Shown: positions 28,385 to 37,382, numbered from the stretch's first letter. The stretch is 64,000 nt of DNA from an uncultured Alteromonadales bacterium (GCA_937864365.1 CALMJT010000216.1:62001-126000), one strand, 5' to 3'. Notes: generated by a model from the sequence alone, not told the origin. Numbers and translations are program-made.

Positions 28385-29227
28385 CTAAAATTCTTTAGAT
28401 AATGTTTTCAGACTATCGTAGACGGGTTGATCTGCTTGCTTTGCGGCCTGGAAAGTTCGGACAATATCCTCACCACTCAGTACCGCAGCCTGCAGGTGGG
28501 CGGCATGTTCTAATGCATCCTTGACACCATGATCACGACCGTATACAAAAGAACGCTTTATGCTGGCGATAGCCACAGGGGACTTTTGACTCACGGCTGC
28601 TGCCGTTTGCATGGCACCGTCATGTAAAGATTGAGTATCTTCGAATACATCCACAATAAGCCCCAAGCGATGCGCTTCATCGGACCGTAAAGTCCGACCA
28701 GTAAAAGCCAATTGCCTGGCCACAACGGGTGAAATCAGATGGGGTAGACGTTGTAAAATGCCTAAGTCCGCCATCATTCCAATGTTTGTTTCCTCTATAC
28801 GGAAAGATGCATCTTGACTAGCCAGGATGACGTCGCAGGCAGCCACCAGATCAAAGCCACCTCCGATACACGCACCCTGGACCGCCGCGATAACCGGAAA
28901 TCGAACGGACTCGATGGTGCTAATCGCTTCTTGCATTTGCAGAAGCTTCAGCGCCATCGCTTCTCGCTCTACTGCAGTTGATGCGAAGAACTCGGGTGCA
29001 TTGGTAAACATAGACAGGTCAAGCCCCCCGCAGAACACCTCACCTCTTGCTGACAGCACACAGGCACGCACCACCCCTGAGCGGTGAAGCTCCCACAGCA
29101 GCTCTGGAAACTCTGACCAAAAAGCACGGGTCAAACTGTTCGCTTTATCAGATCGATTTAGTTGGATATGAGCAACGCCGGATCCTACAGATACCTCGAA
29201 ACACTCATAGAACTCTTTCATCGCCAT
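28385..29227 (-). CDS. crotonase-fold delta3,5-delta2,4-dienoyl-CoA isomerase
   Basis: A 280-residue crotonase-superfamily enzyme. The oxyanion-hole region is AAVQGACIGGGFDLVAACD, and the acidic residues D126, E146 and D154 have the same 20- and 8-residue spacing as the Asp/Glu/Asp catalytic set of ECH1-type dienoyl-CoA isomerase (EETNIGMMADLGILQRLP). This reaction moves double bonds so that odd-position unsaturated fatty acids can enter beta-oxidation. GGAG lies 7 bases before ATG 29227. It is the first gene behind the TetR-type promoter at 29291-29325. Confidence 0.82.
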   Translation of the reverse strand: MAMKEFYECFEVSVGSGVAHIQLNRSDKANSLTRAFWSEFPELLWELHRSGVVRACVLSARGEVFCGGLDLSMFTNAPEFFASTAVEREAMALKLLQMQEAISTIESVRFPVIAAVQGACIGGGFDLVAACDVILASQDASFRIEETNIGMMADLGILQRLPHLISPVVARQLAFTGRTLRSDEAHRLGLIVDVFEDTQSLHDGAMQTAAAVSQKSPVAIASIKRSFVYGRDHGVKDALEHAAHLQAAVLSGEDIVRTFQAAKQADQPVYDSLKTLSKEF

Positions 29228-29290
29228 AACTACACTCCAAACATCAAATGATTCGTGTGACTCAGGCCCAATCGTTGATAGGGTTGAATA

Positions 29291-29325
29291 ATGATAGTCG
29301 GCGCATCTTTACACTGTCAAGATTG
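29291..29325 (-). promoter_or_regulatory. promoter/operator of the dienoyl-CoA isomerase operon
   Basis: On the minus strand TTGACA (29320-29315) is followed 18 bases on by TATCAT (29296-29291), about 65 bases before the isomerase start. The -35 is embedded in CAATCTT-N9-AAGAT, whose sequence is shared with the dyad at 32087-32135 before fadD (both read CAATCTTGACA..GTAAAGAT). A common TetR-family regulator is inferred. Confidence 0.65.
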
Positions 29326-29373
29326 CATTATGTGTTAGCATTCCCCATCGGAATAAATCTTGGAAGTGGCAAC

Positions 29374-29988
29374 ATGGCTAATAAGAGCTCTCGCAAGAGA
29401 GGGTCCTACCACATAGGCAATCTAGATACCCTTCTACTGGATGAAGCCAGACTGGTTCTGGCAGAAGTTGGCCCCACCAAGCTTTCCCTACGTGGAGTGT
29501 CAGATCGTGTTGGTGTCAGCGCGACGGCGACATACCATCACTTCTCGAACAAGAATGTATTACTAGCACATTTGGCAGCGAAGGGATTTCATGAACTAAG
29601 TCAAGTACTTAGAAAAAGAAGCAACTCATCTGAACCCTATGACATATTGAGAACGGGATGCATCGCCTACTTCAAATTTGCACGTCAAAATCCCGAGCTG
29701 TACCAGTTGATGTTTGGCCCTGAGATTCAAGCCGAGCGGTCCATTGCCGAGCTGAAGGCGGCTCGCGCGGAAGCATTTGGAGATCTAAGACAAATTATAT
29801 CTGAGGTAACGAACGAGCCTGCTGATTCCAAAACCGTTCTAGACGGAGCATTGGCAAGCTGGTCTTTCACCCATGGTATCGCATCACTTTTTATACATGA
29901 TGTCATACATTACCCATCCAGCACCGATATCAAACTTGTAGACAAATCCCTGAAAGCCTTATCGCAGATCTTTCTACAAGGTAAATGA
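29374..29988 (+). CDS. TetR/AcrR-family regulator of the lipid cassette
   Basis: A 204-residue TetR regulator. The N-terminal HTH is LSLRGVSDRVGVSATATYHHF with the typical YHHFSNKNVLLAHLAAKGF extension; the C-terminal part (YFKFARQNPELYQLMFGPEI) fits the WHG ligand-binding class. ATG 29374 is chosen since it begins the conserved basic tail (MANKSSRKRGSYH); the frame is open further upstream but would read through the shared promoter. It is divergent from the isomerase operon and convergent with fadD. It probably represses both by binding the matched dyads and releases DNA when an acyl-CoA or similar ligand binds. Confidence 0.82.
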   Translation: MANKSSRKRGSYHIGNLDTLLLDEARLVLAEVGPTKLSLRGVSDRVGVSATATYHHFSNKNVLLAHLAAKGFHELSQVLRKRSNSSEPYDILRTGCIAYFKFARQNPELYQLMFGPEIQAERSIAELKAARAEAFGDLRQIISEVTNEPADSKTVLDGALASWSFTHGIASLFIHDVIHYPSSTDIKLVDKSLKALSQIFLQGK

Positions 29989-30095
29989 ATATCTACCTAT
30001 CACCGCCTATCTAATAATCCCGAATTAAAGACCAAAGGAAGACTGATGGGGGCATTGATCGTTATAGCTCAACTATGAATGTGGTACCGTATAAA

Positions 30096-30116
30096 CACCA
30101 GGGCTATTCCCCGGTG
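30096..30116. terminator. hairpin between tetR and fadD
   Basis: CACCAGGG and CCCCGGTG form an 8-pair stem with one mismatch around CTATT, between the convergent tetR and fadD genes. No T-run follows. A weak bidirectional terminator is likely. Confidence 0.5.
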
Positions 30117-30137
30117 CTTATACCCATCCTCACAGGA

Positions 30138-31794
30138 CTAAATTGACTTTCTGAGCTCCGACCTCAAAATCTTTCCTATCGCGATTTGGGAAGCTGGTCA
30201 ACAAACACTATTAACTTTGGCACTTTGTAGGCCGTTAATCTCTGACGACAAAATTCGATAATGTCCTTGGAAGTTAATCCCGGACGCGCAAGCGCGATAA
30301 ATGCTTTGATTCCTTCTCCAGTAGTCTCGTCAGGCACCCCTATTACTGCCACCTCCAGCACATCCGGATGGTTGGCAATAACATCCTCTACCTCATTAGG
30401 GTAAACGTTGAACCCGGAAACCAGGATCATATCTTTTTTTCGATCTACAATTGTCAAGTATCCCTCTCTGTCCATTGTCGCCAAGTCACCCGTTCGGAAC
30501 CAGCCATCAACAAAAGCAGTTTCATTTTCCTCAGGACGATTGAGATATGTCTGAATCACATGGGGCCCCCGAACCAACAGCTCACCAGGCACGCCTGGAT
30601 CAGTGGGGTTACCCTCTAAATCAACCACTTTTACGTCACTGCCGGGAAGGGGTAATCCCACTGATCCCGGTTTGGCCATTTTGTCTGGAGGGTTGAATGA
30701 TACGAAACAACTGGTCTCAGTCAGCCCGTACCCTTCAAGAATATTGCCCACCTCCGATGACCACCGGTCTGCCGTAGATGGACGCAAGGCACTACCTCCC
30801 GCTATGGCCAGTTTCAAATTGGGAGGATTGCTCTGGAACCAGCCCTGATCCATGAGGCCGTTATACAATGTATCAACCCCCGTCATCCATTTCACGGGGT
30901 ACCCTTCAAATGCCGGTTTCAGATTCGTTAGGGGCCTCGGATTGGGAATGAGAAGGTTGTGACCACCGCCTTTGAAAAACAACAGGAAATTAATGTTAAA
31001 CGCAAAGATATGATAGAGGGGCAGAGCCGTCACCACGGAATCTGAGGGTTCGATATTCATCTCAAAAGCACCAAGGTAGTCCTCTGCCATCTGCAAGACC
31101 GACTTCAGATTGGCATGAGTCAATACCGCTCCCTTACTTTTTCCCGTAGTCCCCCCCGTGTACTGATAAAGGGCAACTGGGTTAACCTGTTCTTTGCTGA
31201 ATCCAATTGCTCCACCCTCAGCGAGCGCCTGACTGAATAGGGCTGGGACATCATCTTCGTTTTCTTCACCCTGACTAACCGTACTTTGTGGGGCGAAACC
31301 AGGGAAGAAATCACCCAGACTCACCAGCACCAAATCAATATTGAGATGCTCGGCGACAGGGCCCGCTAGCTCAGCGGCGAAATCACACGCTATAAGCAAC
31401 TTTGCATCGCTGTCCGCCAACTGTTCAACTAGCTCTCTCTCCGTATACATCGGATTCACGTTGGTCACGATCAAACCCGACTTCCAGGCACCAAATACCG
31501 CGATCGGATAATGGAGGCAATTAGGAAGCTGAATTGCCACAACCTCACCGGGCTTTAACTTCAACTTATTGGAAAGAAAAGAAGAAAAATGATCAGAGAA
31601 TGCCGCTATATCACTGTAGCTAAGGGTAGCTTGATTACCATCGGGAAGAATCAACGAAAACGCGGCGAGATACTGTACATTTGCGCATTGTCACGAACAC
31701 AGTCCAAGATACTTTTTTGAGGCATCATGTGTTCGAGTTGGTAACTTTTTATTTCGTTTGGGTAACTTTGCGTCCAGGGACGATCGAATATCAT
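30138..31794 (-). pseudogene. fadD: fadD-like long-chain acyl-CoA ligase with two frameshifts
   Basis: The intact gene would encode about 552 residues. It starts at ATG 31794 (GGAG upstream) with MIFDRPWTQSYPNEIKSYQ, then ILDCVRDNAQMY. A missing base near 31668 throws the frame; the main part then reads SLILPDGNQATLSYSD to DQLPKS, including the AMP-binding motif YTGGTTGKSKGAVLTH and WFRTGDLATMD. A second missing base near 30177 cuts off the end, IGKILRSELRKSI, which is present in the next frame up to the stop at 30138. The enzyme would activate fatty acids for beta-oxidation. Only the 492-residue middle frame is open (30176-31654). Confidence 0.8.
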
Positions 31795-32270
31795 GAAACT
31801 CTCCACTTATTAATTTTGTGTATCAGGCTACGACTTAAAGCTTATCTTTTTAATAAGCGCGTTGAAGAAGGCCGTGTTAATACCACCTACCGATTAACTC
31901 CACCTAGCCATAAAGCGCGACAAACCACATAGAAATCCAGCACTTCCACCAACACAGATTCACATTTAATTGGAACAACTTTCCTGCTTAACCGATCTTC
32001 ACAGTGCTTAGTTTATTATAAAATTCTAATCTCTTAAGCAGCTTTCCACTGGATTGGGTTTTTAATCAACTTGCGATAAGCAACGCGATACTAACCGACC
32101 AATCTTTACGGTGTCAAGATTGGTCGGTTAGTATCAGAAATTAGGGAGCTTAGAAAATGGGGTTCTAGGGATTTTCCATCCAAAAAAGACAAAGTCCGCT
32201 GAAAGAGGGTCGGCCGTCATCCTGGAAAAATTCGCCAAATAGAACATAACGTATTATTTTATATATGTTT
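31795..32270. other. intergenic region between fadD and the Tn3 element
   Basis: It contains the fadD promoter/operator (32087-32135) and, beyond it, presumably the left end of the Tn3-family element. TTAGGGAGCT at 32141-32150 recurs inverted at 36854-36863. No gene is recognised. Confidence 0.5.
32087..32135 (-). promoter_or_regulatory. 20-bp-arm dyad with promoter, likely TetR operator of fadD
   Basis: Perfect 20-bp arms, GATACTAACCGACCAATCTT (32087-32106) and its complement (32116-32135), flank 9 bases. On the minus strand it contains TTGACA (32117-32112), a 17-base spacer and TTAGTA (32094-32089), pointing at fadD about 300 bases away. Its core matches the promoter of the isomerase operon. 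A structural role for the adjacent transposon is an alternative. Confidence 0.65.
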
Positions 32271-34145
32271 TTATAGCTCTGCTGGCTCTAATATCTTGAT
32301 GCCGAAGTCCAGCGGAGGCACCTCCCGCTCCAGGTCCAGGTTGTAGTCCCCGAAACGATTGATATTGGAGTTCCTGTACGGTGAAAGCCCATTGAGTAGG
32401 TCCCTGCTGATGACGACACCCTCCCCCGCCAGATCTTTGAGGACTCGGGTCATTTTCTCCACGTTGTAGAGAATGACCATGTTCGCGACAAGCTGATTGT
32501 ACTTAACGATTTTGCGCTGTTCGTGGCGCACATTTTCAGCGATGATGCCTTCCCCGCCAAAAAATAGCCATTTGATGAAACCATTAAACTCTTCGCTTTT
32601 GTTGGTTGCGGACTGGATGGTTTTTCGCAGTTCAAGTTCATCAATATATCGGAGCAAAAAGAGCGTTCTGACGGCCTTTCCAAGCTCTTTAAAAGCCATA
32701 TACAACTTGTTTTTTCGGCTGTAGGTTCCGAGGCGCCGCAAGATGGTTGAGGCGGTAATTTTGCCTTTCTTAATTGAGATGACCACACGCAGCATGTCGT
32801 GAAGGTGCCGCTCAATTAACTTGAAATCGATACTACCGGCAAACAAAGCTTCTATATTTTTGTATCGAAAGCGATTGTCGGGCCGGAACAGCAACAAGTC
32901 CTGAATATTGCGAATTCGCGGCATGAGATTGATGCCCAGCAGGTGTGATAAGCCGAACACTGGATAGCTTTGCGCTTGTGTATCACCGTGTAAGGTATCG
33001 GGTTGAATATCGGATTTATTGCTCATGAGTCCATCCAGAATATAGACCGCTTCGTAGACGCCGCATGGAATAAAGTGACTGAACAAGGCAATGTAAGTAT
33101 CTGAAACGTGATAGTAGCCAATACCTCCGTATTTGCCGTACCGAATATGATATTCCGTCAGCAGGTTTTGCTCGTACAGATCCCACATGGTGCCATCCGC
33201 AGCGGCATGCTTTTCGGTACCCCAGTATTTGGGGAGATCAAAATTATTGTAGGCGTTGACCACCTGCGTAATTGCTCGGTCTAAACGGTCTTCGGAGGCA
33301 TGCCGGAGATTGAGACAGGCTATCTGTTTGCGGCTCATATTCTTCACCGACTTGGCCGTTTGAACCGGCCCAAGATTGCACCCATAGCAAAATAGCGTGG
33401 TGATAAATCGCTTCTCTGGCTCATCAATGCGCGCCTCATTTCCGGACAAGGGACCGAAATGCTTATGCAAACCAAGCCATTTTTCGGTGTCCGTTAAATT
33501 GTCGATGATGCTTACTTCTGGCAGATTTTCAGTAATCAGCTCATCCAGCTTCTTAAGTTCTGCTTGTGGCTGTTCGCTTCTTATCGGGCTGATGGATAGT
33601 TTTCCGTCTTTGATGGTGGCATGAAGATTTTCAGGAAAACGTTCATCCACACCCTTAGCAAGATCCGCCAACTGTTGTTTAAGGTTTGTAGCGAATTCGT
33701 GGGCATCAGTTAAAGGCATTTCAACCTGATCACTGTACTCCTGCAATTCATTATCCAATGTCTCATCATCAATCAGTTGTTCTCGATAGTCATCGAATTC
33801 GGCACTGAAAGGAATAAATAAATCGCCAGAGGAAAGTTCTTGTTTAATATGTAATAGCAACCACAATTCAAGATACTTGCGATGAAAAATCTTTCCGCTG
33901 TTCTCGTTGCCTTCGTTGCTCACTATCAGCTTTTTCCATTTCTCAGTTAGCCAGCTCAAATCAAATGCTTCTGGCATGGCTTGGTCGACGGATTCTTCGC
34001 TTAAAAACTCTGAGCGACTGTTGCGTAAACTTTTTAATAGAACGAGTAATGATGCGGTACTGGTATCACTGGATGTGGATTGCAAGTCTAAAATATCCAG
34101 ACAGTTAAATAGCAACGCGCGCTTTTGGCGATACGATTTCAGCAT
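32271..34145 (-). CDS. tnpA: Tn3-family transposase, C-terminal part (split by frameshift)
   Basis: A 624-residue frame covering the second half of a Tn3-family TnpA, including the DDE catalytic domain. Expected blocks are HAAADGTMWDLYEQN and TLHGDTQAQSYPVFGL for the two Asp, with the Glu within the later FNGFIKWLFFGGEGIIAEN region; HEQRKIVKYNQLVANMVILYN is also characteristic. The apparent ATG is an internal Met of the full protein (YPFMLKSY). Together with the 379-residue upstream frame it gives a normal TnpA length of about 1000. It cannot function alone. Confidence 0.85.
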   Translation of the reverse strand: MLKSYRQKRALLFNCLDILDLQSTSSDTSTASLLVLLKSLRNSRSEFLSEESVDQAMPEAFDLSWLTEKWKKLIVSNEGNENSGKIFHRKYLELWLLLHIKQELSSGDLFIPFSAEFDDYREQLIDDETLDNELQEYSDQVEMPLTDAHEFATNLKQQLADLAKGVDERFPENLHATIKDGKLSISPIRSEQPQAELKKLDELITENLPEVSIIDNLTDTEKWLGLHKHFGPLSGNEARIDEPEKRFITTLFCYGCNLGPVQTAKSVKNMSRKQIACLNLRHASEDRLDRAITQVVNAYNNFDLPKYWGTEKHAAADGTMWDLYEQNLLTEYHIRYGKYGGIGYYHVSDTYIALFSHFIPCGVYEAVYILDGLMSNKSDIQPDTLHGDTQAQSYPVFGLSHLLGINLMPRIRNIQDLLLFRPDNRFRYKNIEALFAGSIDFKLIERHLHDMLRVVISIKKGKITASTILRRLGTYSRKNKLYMAFKELGKAVRTLFLLRYIDELELRKTIQSATNKSEEFNGFIKWLFFGGEGIIAENVRHEQRKIVKYNQLVANMVILYNVEKMTRVLKDLAGEGVVISRDLLNGLSPYRNSNINRFGDYNLDLEREVPPLDFGIKILEPAEL

Positions 34146-35278
34146 GAAGGGGTAATAGTTATTTTCCCCGCATAAGCAATATGCTGATTGCAGCGTTCAA
34201 TCAAAGAACTCGCTTCGTCACCCAGTACCGTATCCAGTGCCGCAAACTTTTGTGTTTGTTCCTGATGCTGGTCATAAGCGACTAAAACATCGCGGAATTT
34301 CGCAATCAAGGCGTCGATCTGTTTTTGATGTTCCAGAATGTATTGATGCAGTGCCGATTGAGCGGTCGATTCCATGCTTCGGAGCATTTTGATATACAAG
34401 TTTGCGACGTCATCGAGCGCTTTGCTGTGCTGTTGGCGCACCAGAATAACGGCAAGTGCATAGCGCTTGTTGGGTTTAAGTCGAGCCATTTCGGGCGCAG
34501 TGAGCGCCCTGGCTTCAAGGGCAAACTGACGATATTTCACTACCGGCACATCGACATCAGGCAATGACTCACCAAGTACCTGCAACCAGTGCACATGCTG
34601 GAGATAGCTTCGCACCTCTTTGTTGCCTGGCTTCTTGGGCTCACGCTTAAGCGTGTTCCATGCGCCATAGGCACCGTCAGACGGATTCAGCAGCTCATCA
34701 ATTTTTTGTTTGGCGTCGTTGGTAAGATCACTGCAGATGTCGCGAAAGCACTGTTCATTAACTTTATTGCGTGCCGATCTAGCGATCCGCTTAAGAACGG
34801 TAAAGCCAGGCAATTCATAGTGATTTCGTACCAGCTCCTCAAGCATTACGTTGATAATATCCGCCAACATCTCTTTGGTTTCTGCCGCTTTTTCCGCTAC
34901 ATCGGTGAGCCAGGGCTGGTCCTCCGAAGCAAAGGATCGAATGCCGACATAGTCTCTTAAAATGTGCTGCTGTCGGGGGCGAGAGCCAGAACCAGAGCGG
35001 TCATAATCTTTAAGTTGCTTTAGTGTCAGCGGTCGCTTGATTCCGATCCGATCCATCACGTGAGCAATAATGCTGCGTGGTGCAGGCGCCAGTGGAACAA
35101 AGTAGCCGAGGCGTTGGAGCAGTTTCAGGTTTAGCATGAACCCGAAACGCAATATGGGCTTTTTTTCAGATTCAATTAGGCTCAGTTCTTCTGGTGTTGG
35201 CGTGTAGTACTCCTTAAGCTCCTTTTCGGTAACGGTACTTCGCAGTCTGGGATAGGCGGTTTCGTGCAGGCTGCTCAT
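34139..35278 (-). CDS. tnpA: Tn3-family transposase, N-terminal part (DUF4158)
   Basis: A 379-residue frame holding the DNA-binding N-terminal half of TnpA (DUF4158 domain, about 1-165: TEKELKEYYTPTPEELSLI, RFGFMLNLKLLQRLGYF). Near its end the frame reads HIAYAGKITITPSC and stops; shifting by -1 at the GGGGAAAA run at about 34160-34167 instead gives AYAGENNYYPFMLKSY, the family consensus, and joins the next frame. So this is one gene with a lost G, or a frameshifting site. Start ATG 35278 lies 27 bases after the recombinase gene. Confidence 0.85.
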   Translation of the reverse strand: MSSLHETAYPRLRSTVTEKELKEYYTPTPEELSLIESEKKPILRFGFMLNLKLLQRLGYFVPLAPAPRSIIAHVMDRIGIKRPLTLKQLKDYDRSGSGSRPRQQHILRDYVGIRSFASEDQPWLTDVAEKAAETKEMLADIINVMLEELVRNHYELPGFTVLKRIARSARNKVNEQCFRDICSDLTNDAKQKIDELLNPSDGAYGAWNTLKREPKKPGNKEVRSYLQHVHWLQVLGESLPDVDVPVVKYRQFALEARALTAPEMARLKPNKRYALAVILVRQQHSKALDDVANLYIKMLRSMESTAQSALHQYILEHQKQIDALIAKFRDVLVAYDQHQEQTQKFAALDTVLGDEASSLIERCNQHIAYAGKITITPSC

Positions 35279-35305
35279 GATGCGGCATCCTATGACGGGA
35301 GTGTG

Positions 35306-36580
35306 TTAATCCCACACTCTGTCGGTGTGCAGGTCGCGAATGGTGGCCTCCAGCATACATTGATTATCAGAAGCGATTTGATGCATGTGATGGAGTAATT
35401 CATCCAATGATTCATCCAACGCGCCGCAATCACCAGAACTTATCGTGATGCGATAGCGCGTTCCCTCCGCATCAAGCTTTTCCATCGCCCAGGGCAACAA
35501 ACAATGTCGTTCTATCAGAGACCTTGTCTTACCGGTGCCATGAGAATGTTTGCTATAAGGTTCAAGGCAGAGGCTAATTTCCAATGCCGTGTCCTTCGGA
35601 AGTTCGGAGTCTTGATTGGTCTGTGCTATCGCTTGAGGCAGTGCTTGTTGAATTCGTTGTTGGGAAAACGGATCGGCGCCTTCGATATAGCGCATGGCTG
35701 ATTGAACATCTTTCCAACCAACGTACTCCATCAACGTTTTGGTATCCCAGTTATTGGCAGTTGCCCAGGTCGCGAAGCCGCGTCGCAAAGAATGGCTACT
35801 GAATTCATCAGCATTGGGAAGGTCCACCTGTTGGCAATAGGTCTTGATGATAGCGATCACACTGGCCGGATGAATCGCTTGCTCTGCAACGTGCCCCCAC
35901 TGGTTAATCGCTGGAAAGGCAGGACCTTTCGTCAATTGGGCCGCACTCATCCAATCCGTGAATGCTGTCACGGGACACAAGTGTTGCAATGCCGGAGCCC
36001 GATAAGTTTGGCCATGGGACAAGCGATCGGTTTTGCTTCTGGGAATGAAAATTTCCATCCCAACACCGGGTATAACGCTGACATTTTCTACCCTAATACG
36101 CGTGAGCTCGTCTCCGCGAAATGCTCTCCAGAACCCCAAAAGAATCAACGCGCGATCACGCAGCAGCTTAAGGGAATTGACAGAGCGGGTATCTGTTTGC
36201 GACAAATGTGCAGTAATCCAGCTATCGATGGCTTGGAGTTGTTCAATTTGAAGAGGTTTGGCCTGTTTTTGCTTAAATGGATGCAGCTCGGCGATACCCT
36301 TGAGTACTTTTTTGACGTGAGGTGCTTTGGTCGGATCAGGAAAGCCCTGCTCATTGTGCCAAGCTGCAAGAGCTGCAAGCCTCTGCTTCAGCGTGCTGAT
36401 TGCCAAGGTCGGAGCATAATGTGCTAAATAGGAGGCAACGCTGTCAGCGGTGGCAGGCAAAAAACCACCCCATACAGTTTCGTAATGTTCAACTGCGGCA
36501 CGATAGCTTTTTTTTGTATTTTCTCGTGCTGCCGCTTGGATGTATTTGTTGACATCAGTCATGCTTGCCTCTTTATTCAA
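35306..36580 (-). CDS. tyrosine recombinase of the Tn3-type element
   Basis: A 424-residue tyrosine recombinase. The N-terminal core-binding domain contains YIQAAARENTKKSYRAAVEHY. Catalytic landmarks are FWRAFRGDELTRI (Arg), FSSHSLRRGFATWATANNWD (HxxR), LMEYVGWKDVQSAMRYIEG (His/Trp position and Tyr nucleophile). About 110 residues extend beyond the Tyr, more than in XerC/D. It is transcribed with tnpA, 27 bases apart, and probably resolves cointegrates at a site not identified. It is not closely similar to the integrase at 21429. Confidence 0.82.
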   Translation of the reverse strand: MNKEASMTDVNKYIQAAARENTKKSYRAAVEHYETVWGGFLPATADSVASYLAHYAPTLAISTLKQRLAALAAWHNEQGFPDPTKAPHVKKVLKGIAELHPFKQKQAKPLQIEQLQAIDSWITAHLSQTDTRSVNSLKLLRDRALILLGFWRAFRGDELTRIRVENVSVIPGVGMEIFIPRSKTDRLSHGQTYRAPALQHLCPVTAFTDWMSAAQLTKGPAFPAINQWGHVAEQAIHPASVIAIIKTYCQQVDLPNADEFSSHSLRRGFATWATANNWDTKTLMEYVGWKDVQSAMRYIEGADPFSQQRIQQALPQAIAQTNQDSELPKDTALEISLCLEPYSKHSHGTGKTRSLIERHCLLPWAMEKLDAEGTRYRITISSGDCGALDESLDELLHHMHQIASDNQCMLEATIRDLHTDRVWD

Positions 36581-36903
36581 TGACTATCGTCTAATTTAGT
36601 AGTGAGCACTTCTATAATCCTTCATAGACTGACCGCTTTTGGGGATGGTACCGCGATGTATTGAAACACTCCAATTACTGACTCAAATGTTGGCTTCATG
36701 ATTTATCTCAGTCGGAGGTTCGCTGACATAGATTAACTTGTTTACTAAAGGAGTATATGGCGCCGGCCGTCCCGGAAGTTCAGCATTTCCCAATACTTGA
36801 GATTGGTATGGTGCTCTAAGTAAGGTACTCCCGTTAACCACTCCTTAACCCCCAGCTCCCTAACCTCTACTCTGAATCCACACCCAACAGGTGATTTCAG
36901 AGT
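36581..36903. other. intergenic, recombinase promoter side
   Basis: This is 323 bases upstream of both the recombinase and the divergent truncated NodT gene. It should hold the promoter and possibly the resolution site. AGCTCCCTAA at 36854-36863 mirrors 32141-32150. I see no gene. Confidence 0.4.
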
Positions 36904-37371
36904 ATGGCCAAACCCCTTGTAATCAGTTTACTTGTCCTCTGCCTTATTAGCGGCTGCGCCAGCCACGGCGGGCGGGAGGCGGATTATTCTGTTCAGGCCG
37001 GTGAGCTGGCCGCCAGCGTAGATTGGCCGCAACAGGCCAGTGCAGAAACCGCGCCCGGTAGCGACACGCTGGCGATGACCGATTTAATCGACAGCCCCGA
37101 GCTGCAGCAACTGGTGGCCGAAGCCCTGGCCCATAACCCCAGCCTGCAGCAAACTTTCTTCGCCCTTCAGCAAAGCCAGCAGCGGCTGCAGCAGGCCAAA
37201 GGCAGCCGTTACCCCAGTGTGGATGCCACCATCAGCGGCAGTAAACGCGAGCAAGCCGATAGCCAGTACAGCGGTTCGCTAAATGTGAGCTGGCAATACA
37301 TTAGATGGCTCTACGCCTCAAGAAATGTTTCACAAACTGTTTCACGAAATAAAGTGATAAGAAGTGGCTAG
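36904..37371 (+). pseudogene. NodT-type efflux outer-membrane lipoprotein, 3' truncated
   Basis: The first 135 or so residues are the N-terminus of an RND-efflux outer-membrane lipoprotein of the NodT/OprM type: signal peptide and lipobox (LLVLCLISGCAS), then SPELQQLVAEALAHNPSLQQ and QQAKGSRYPSVDATISGSKR. After SGSLNVSWQ (about 37295) the frame enters unrelated residues and stops inside the 45-bp repeat; about 330 residues are missing. The breakpoint therefore marks a recombination junction. No adaptor or pump gene is next to it. Confidence 0.72.
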
Positions 37372-37382
37372 CACCCCTAATA
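37338..37382 (+). repeat. right 45-bp direct repeat (possible att site)
   Basis: It matches 22894-22938 with two mismatches, in the same orientation. It lies about 40 bases beyond the point where the NodT-like gene loses homology. The gene-free stretch to its left also carries a near-repeat of its first bases (TGTTTCAC at 37327-37334). Confidence 0.85.

Larger units (their letters stand above)
32271..36580 (-). mobile_element. Tn3-family transposon core (tnpA plus tyrosine recombinase)
   Basis: A transposase of Tn3 type and a co-directional tyrosine recombinase form the core. In some Tn3-family elements a tyrosine recombinase (TnpI-like) resolves cointegrates in place of a serine resolvase. 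I could not define 38-bp terminal inverted repeats, so these coordinates are gene limits only. A 10-bp inverted match (32141-32150, 36854-36863) is a weak hint of the ends. Confidence 0.7.
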
